Assembly (NCBI GenBank): GCA_016935665.1
Contig: JAFGQN010000077.1
Span: forward strand, 36,456 to 100,455
Length of the DNA: 64,000 bases
From: Deltaproteobacteria bacterium
GTDB lineage: Bacteria; Myxococcota_A; Polyangia; JAAYKL01
Reading direction: 5' to 3'
Of this stretch, positions 60,527 to 64,000 are shown piece by piece. The notes beneath the pieces were generated by a model. That model made no database searches, was not told the DNA's origin, and saw only the letters and a program-made list of their open reading frames with translations. Made by a program: the position numbers and the translations under genes. Each line of letters begins with the position of its first letter. Within the stretch, counting starts at the first letter, position 1.

Positions 60527-61924
60527 TCAGACTCCCTTTGGCAAACGCAATTGCACCAGCCCGTCGACAAACGGACGGGATAACTCATTCGGCAGCGCCG
60601 GCAGCAGTGAAGTAAGCTCGTCCGGCACATTGTCCGGGTGAATAACCGCCACCTGCACCGTGCGCGTCGCCTCGTCGAGCAGTATCAGGTAGTAACGGTC
60701 GTCCAGCGCGCGCCGCCACATGGGGCCCTCTGCCATCGCGCGATTGTCCGCATCGATGACAGCGCCCGTCGTCATCGCAGTAACATGGTTCGCATCTACA
60801 AGATCCGCGTCGTCAGCGAACAAATCCACACTGCACCCCTGTATGCCGCAGGTGCTGCCCCCAAGCGAACCGACCTGGTACGAGCGAATGCCGGTACTGA
60901 TAACGTCCCTATTTCCCCACTCTGCACCAGACGTTTCGGCAATGACCTCAAAAACATTAATTTGACCGCACCCGTCACCCAGCGCGCCGTTCGTATTCGC
61001 GAAGCAGTGGCAGGGATGGTAGCCGGCCCAGCCGTCACGAATCAGCTCAGAGGCGCCCAGTCCAATCCATGGCGCATCCTGTTCCCGTTCGTCCTCCCCA
61101 TCGGCGATACAGCTTTTGGGAAGGAGTTCCGGGTCCTGCGTATAGGGCATCGCCGCAAGCAACAAGAAGAGCTTCGAACCCGCCCAGCCTTCGTAGTCCA
61201 GGCCGGACCCCGGGCAATATGGCACACTGTCCGGGCCACAGGAAAACGGTTTTTCCTGCATGGCATGAAACGCACAGTTGTTTCCCAGAATCCCATCAAA
61301 ATCGGTGGTGTCGCCTGGGCCAACGAAATGTATATTGAACGGGTCAGTCGAATCCCGATCCCAGTATGACCGAAGCCCCCACGAACCACCTTCTTCGAGG
61401 GGCTGATACACCGCGAACTGCTTCACCTTCAGGGGGCCTTCAATCACCATGGCCAGCTGCTCGTTAAAGGGTGTCAGACGGTCAGACGTCACATTATGAG
61501 TTGTGCGACAGCAGAACTCACTGCCCCCCCATGAATAGTTGAGTGTCTCAGACTGGACATCACACCGGTCGTCGCCAGGTTCCGCCTCAATGCGCCTTCC
61601 CCAATATCCAGGGGCGCCGATGTTGGTAAACGTGATGGTGCCTCCCAAAGTCACCGTTCCGCTGTTCTCCGCCGCGGGCGAGGTATGAGTGGGCGCGGCT
61701 CTGCCATCAAGGTCAGACCAGTTGCCCCCCTGCGTCCCGGTCGGCACATCCGGAACCGTCGAGCCAGTATCGTCGTCCGCCGTCGACGAGCCGGTGTCTG
61801 ACAAACTGTCTTTGGCATGATCGTTCTCGGAACAGGCCGGCAATACGGCCACCAACCAGCCGATGCCAAAGAATACCACCCACCAGAGTCGATCAATGGG
61901 CAGGAATAAAATATGGGTTTTCAT
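60527..61924 (-). CDS. Hypothetical lipoprotein
   Basis: From ATG at 61924 with GGAAAG upstream; lipobox GWLVAVLPACSEND; 2 bp from the next gene. Confidence 0.65.
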   Translation of the reverse strand: MKTHILFLPIDRLWWVVFFGIGWLVAVLPACSENDHAKDSLSDTGSSTADDDTGSTVPDVPTGTQGGNWSDLDGRAAPTHTSPAAENSGTVTLGGTITFTNIGAPGYWGRRIEAEPGDDRCDVQSETLNYSWGGSEFCCRTTHNVTSDRLTPFNEQLAMVIEGPLKVKQFAVYQPLEEGGSWGLRSYWDRDSTDPFNIHFVGPGDTTDFDGILGNNCAFHAMQEKPFSCGPDSVPYCPGSGLDYEGWAGSKLFLLLAAMPYTQDPELLPKSCIADGEDEREQDAPWIGLGASELIRDGWAGYHPCHCFANTNGALGDGCGQINVFEVIAETSGAEWGNRDVISTGIRSYQVGSLGGSTCGIQGCSVDLFADDADLVDANHVTAMTTGAVIDADNRAMAEGPMWRRALDDRYYLILLDEATRTVQVAVIHPDNVPDELTSLLPALPNELSRPFVDGLVQLRLPKGV

Positions 61925-62231
61925 ATGCAGTTGCTTTCCATCTACTGTTTTTACCACACTATTCACAATGTCACCAACGGTGCTTGTCAACAATGACCCC
62001 CAGATATGACTAAAACGGAAGGCTCATTGATGGCCCTGACTCGGCAACATTTGACGAAATTCAACGGAACGAAACGGCATGCACCGGAAGGACAAAAAGC
62101 TATTGATTTTGATATATTAGAACAACACTTGAAACGGGCGCCGTGTCAATGAAGAAGGGGTCTCGCGGCAATGGATTACTCAGAGAACCGGTGAGGAACA
62201 TGGGAACTGAACGATTGCGGTGAACCAGTTA

Positions 62232-63338
62232 CTAATCGCCGTCTACAATCATCTCTGAATCGGTATCCTGGCAACTTTCCCAGTAATTCCCATTTTCGTC
62301 AACGCCCCACGTGCAGGCCGGATCGATAATATCCTCCCAGCACTTCTCACTGCCATCCGCATAGACAGTGCAGCATTGCTTTATGCAGTTACCGTTTTCA
62401 GTATCCTGACAGTATTCATCACACCATGTGTAATCCTCTCCTCCACTGGCATCCTCCATACAGTAGTAGAAGGACTCATAGCAGTGGTCATGACAGAATT
62501 TGTCATCCCAGGCACATTCATCAACACAATAATCGTAGGTCTGTTCACATCTATCCACCGGCACTGGGCCCGGATTCACACATTGATCGTATTGCATGAA
62601 GCACCGATCATCGCATCCATAATTATAGAAACCATCAGAATCGCTACTGATGCAATCCAACGATTCTGAATCAATGTCCCCACCATTATAGACAATTCCA
62701 CAATCCGGGTAAAAATTGCAGGACCACAGACATTCATCCAGTTGCTCTTCGCATTTCTCAACAGGTGGATTCCAACAGTTCTCCAGTTCATATTCGCACT
62801 TTTCAAAGCAGCCTTCTGTGTCCACATCCAGAATCATGCAATCCTCAGAGTCTCCGTCATCCGTCACTGAACACTCCCAGCCTGTGTCCACATCCTTGCA
62901 CTCGCTGACGCACACATCAAACTGCTCTTCGCACTCATTCACGGGTTGTGGCGTCACGCACTGTGGCCAGCTCATTTCACATTCCGTCCAGCAATCCGGC
63001 ATCCAGCCAGTATCGGTATCCACAACTATATCGCTGTCACCGTCCACATCAGTATCCGCATCCACAAAAAATGGGGTCATATCACACCTGTCCAGACAGA
63101 CATAATACCCCTCACAATCAAACTCGGAGTCCGTTCCCTCATAAGGATAAGCTGTCTCGCTGTCCTGTATTGATACAGTATCTGAATCCATTGCCTCCGA
63201 TGCGGTATCCTCCCCTCCTTCCGTATCAAAGAAACCAAATTCGCCAAGATCCTGACAGCCAGCTCCCAAAGCCAGCCAACTCGCGATCATCAGTTGCCCC
63301 AGCAACTTCAATCCATTTTTTTCTTTCTTTTGTTTCAT
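62232..63338 (-). CDS. Acidic, Cys-rich repeat lipoprotein
   Basis: About 368 aa; lipobox WLALGAGCQD; about 37 Cys in regular C-x6-C-x3-C and C-x3-C-x6-C modules; Asp/Glu-rich. Confidence 0.75.
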   Translation of the reverse strand: MKQKKEKNGLKLLGQLMIASWLALGAGCQDLGEFGFFDTEGGEDTASEAMDSDTVSIQDSETAYPYEGTDSEFDCEGYYVCLDRCDMTPFFVDADTDVDGDSDIVVDTDTGWMPDCWTECEMSWPQCVTPQPVNECEEQFDVCVSECKDVDTGWECSVTDDGDSEDCMILDVDTEGCFEKCEYELENCWNPPVEKCEEQLDECLWSCNFYPDCGIVYNGGDIDSESLDCISSDSDGFYNYGCDDRCFMQYDQCVNPGPVPVDRCEQTYDYCVDECAWDDKFCHDHCYESFYYCMEDASGGEDYTWCDEYCQDTENGNCIKQCCTVYADGSEKCWEDIIDPACTWGVDENGNYWESCQDTDSEMIVDGD

Positions 63339-63691
63339 GTCATCTCCCTCTTCAGTCATTGGTTAAAGGCATAAGCTGAGACATGCCCGGTTTTTGTCGC
63401 ATCAATCGTGCAGAACGCCTGACTTCCTTCACAAAGCAAATGACGTACCAAAAAGTACTTTTTAATTTCCATTCACTATTCGCCCTAAAAAAAGGGGATC
63501 TGTTTTATCGTAGCCAGATAAAGCTGTGCCGCATTGTGTCAACCAGTGCAAATTTCCGTATGGAGTAACCTCAGGACTCCTGATCTCACCTAACACTTTG
63601 GGAATCAATTAAGTGCGCGCAAAGCGTTATGGGGCGCAGTTTTCAAAGAAACTGGCAGTTGAAATTCAGATAGAGTCATTGGGAAATAAAA

Positions 63692-63746
63692 ATGGTACCT
63701 TCTTCCCTGCTAAAATCGAAAAAAATCGATAGGAGGAAGGTACCAT
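63692..63746 (+). promoter_or_regulatory. Long inverted repeat / RNA hairpin sequestering the RBS and start codon of the transposase-like gene
   Basis: ATGGTACCTTCTTCC (63692-63706) pairs with GGAGGAAGGTACCAT (63732-63746): 15 bp with one potential G-U wobble. A nested ATCGA...TCGAT lies in the loop. Confidence 0.75.
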
Positions 63747-64000
63747 GCCACAAGCGTGGCTCCCGTTTATACCAGGTGGTTCGACACCGGTCAATGATGT
63801 TTACAGCGTCGTTCAAAAAGAAAAGCAGTGGTTCTACTTTTGCGGCATTAATCCGATTTTTAGTCATGACGCTGGCGACCGGCGTTCTTTTCAGATGTTC
63901 ACGGCTCAGCTGATATGCCATGGGATGTGCAGGCAGGCGGAAATTGTTCGGGCGTTCAGTGTTTCAAAAAACAGCGCAGGGCGGAGCGTTAAGAAATTCC
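63745..64000 (+). CDS. Transposase-like / HTH protein, 3'-truncated by the window edge
   Basis: ATG at 63745 after AGGAGG; MPQAWLPFIPGGSTPVNDVYSVVQKEKQWFYFCGINPIFSHDAGDRRSFQMFTAQLICHGMCRQAEIVRAFSVSKNSAGRSVKKF, open to the window end; HTH-like EIVRAFSVSKNSAGRSVKKF. Confidence 0.6.
   Translation, partial: MPQAWLPFIPGGSTPVNDVYSVVQKEKQWFYFCGINPIFSHDAGDRRSFQMFTAQLICHGMCRQAEIVRAFSVSKNSAGRSVKKF

Overview
The window is a mostly intact, densely coded bacterial chromosome segment, predominantly minus strand. Its gene content looks deltaproteobacterial/Myxococcota-like (inference only). From left to right it contains: a partial secreted Asp-rich MopE/choice-of-anchor-L-like protein; amtB-PII with a candidate sigma54 promoter; a CPBP protease and a TerB-like protein; ftsA-ftsZ; a nucleotidyltransferase/aminoethylphosphonate-transaminase fusion; an RluD-like pseudouridine synthase, DUF507 and DUF1848 genes; a 10-gene [FeFe]-hydrogenase operon; a DUF3683 FAD/Fe-S oxidoreductase; a B12-binding radical SAM protein; type III glutamine synthetase plus GltD/GltB; Skp-BamA; an isolated SctS/SctT (FliQ/FliR) pair; an MshEN-REC-TPR protein; a large S41 protease; tRNA-Leu(UAG); an SNF2 helicase and SWIM-protein locus with two frameshifts; three lipoproteins, one extremely Cys-rich with regular C-x6-C-x3-C / C-x3-C-x6-C modules; and the start of a transposase-like gene behind an RBS-burying hairpin. 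The hydrogenase operon runs rex, hydC, hydB, hydA, a sensory hydrogenase-histidine kinase fusion, two phosphorelay proteins, hydG, aspA, hydF. The best candidate for an under-described system is this operon: it carries a Rex operator and appears to combine NADH sensing (Rex) with H2 sensing (an H-cluster-like domain fused to a kinase), without a DNA-binding output regulator and without hydE. All assignments come from reading the sequence and motifs. No database search was run.
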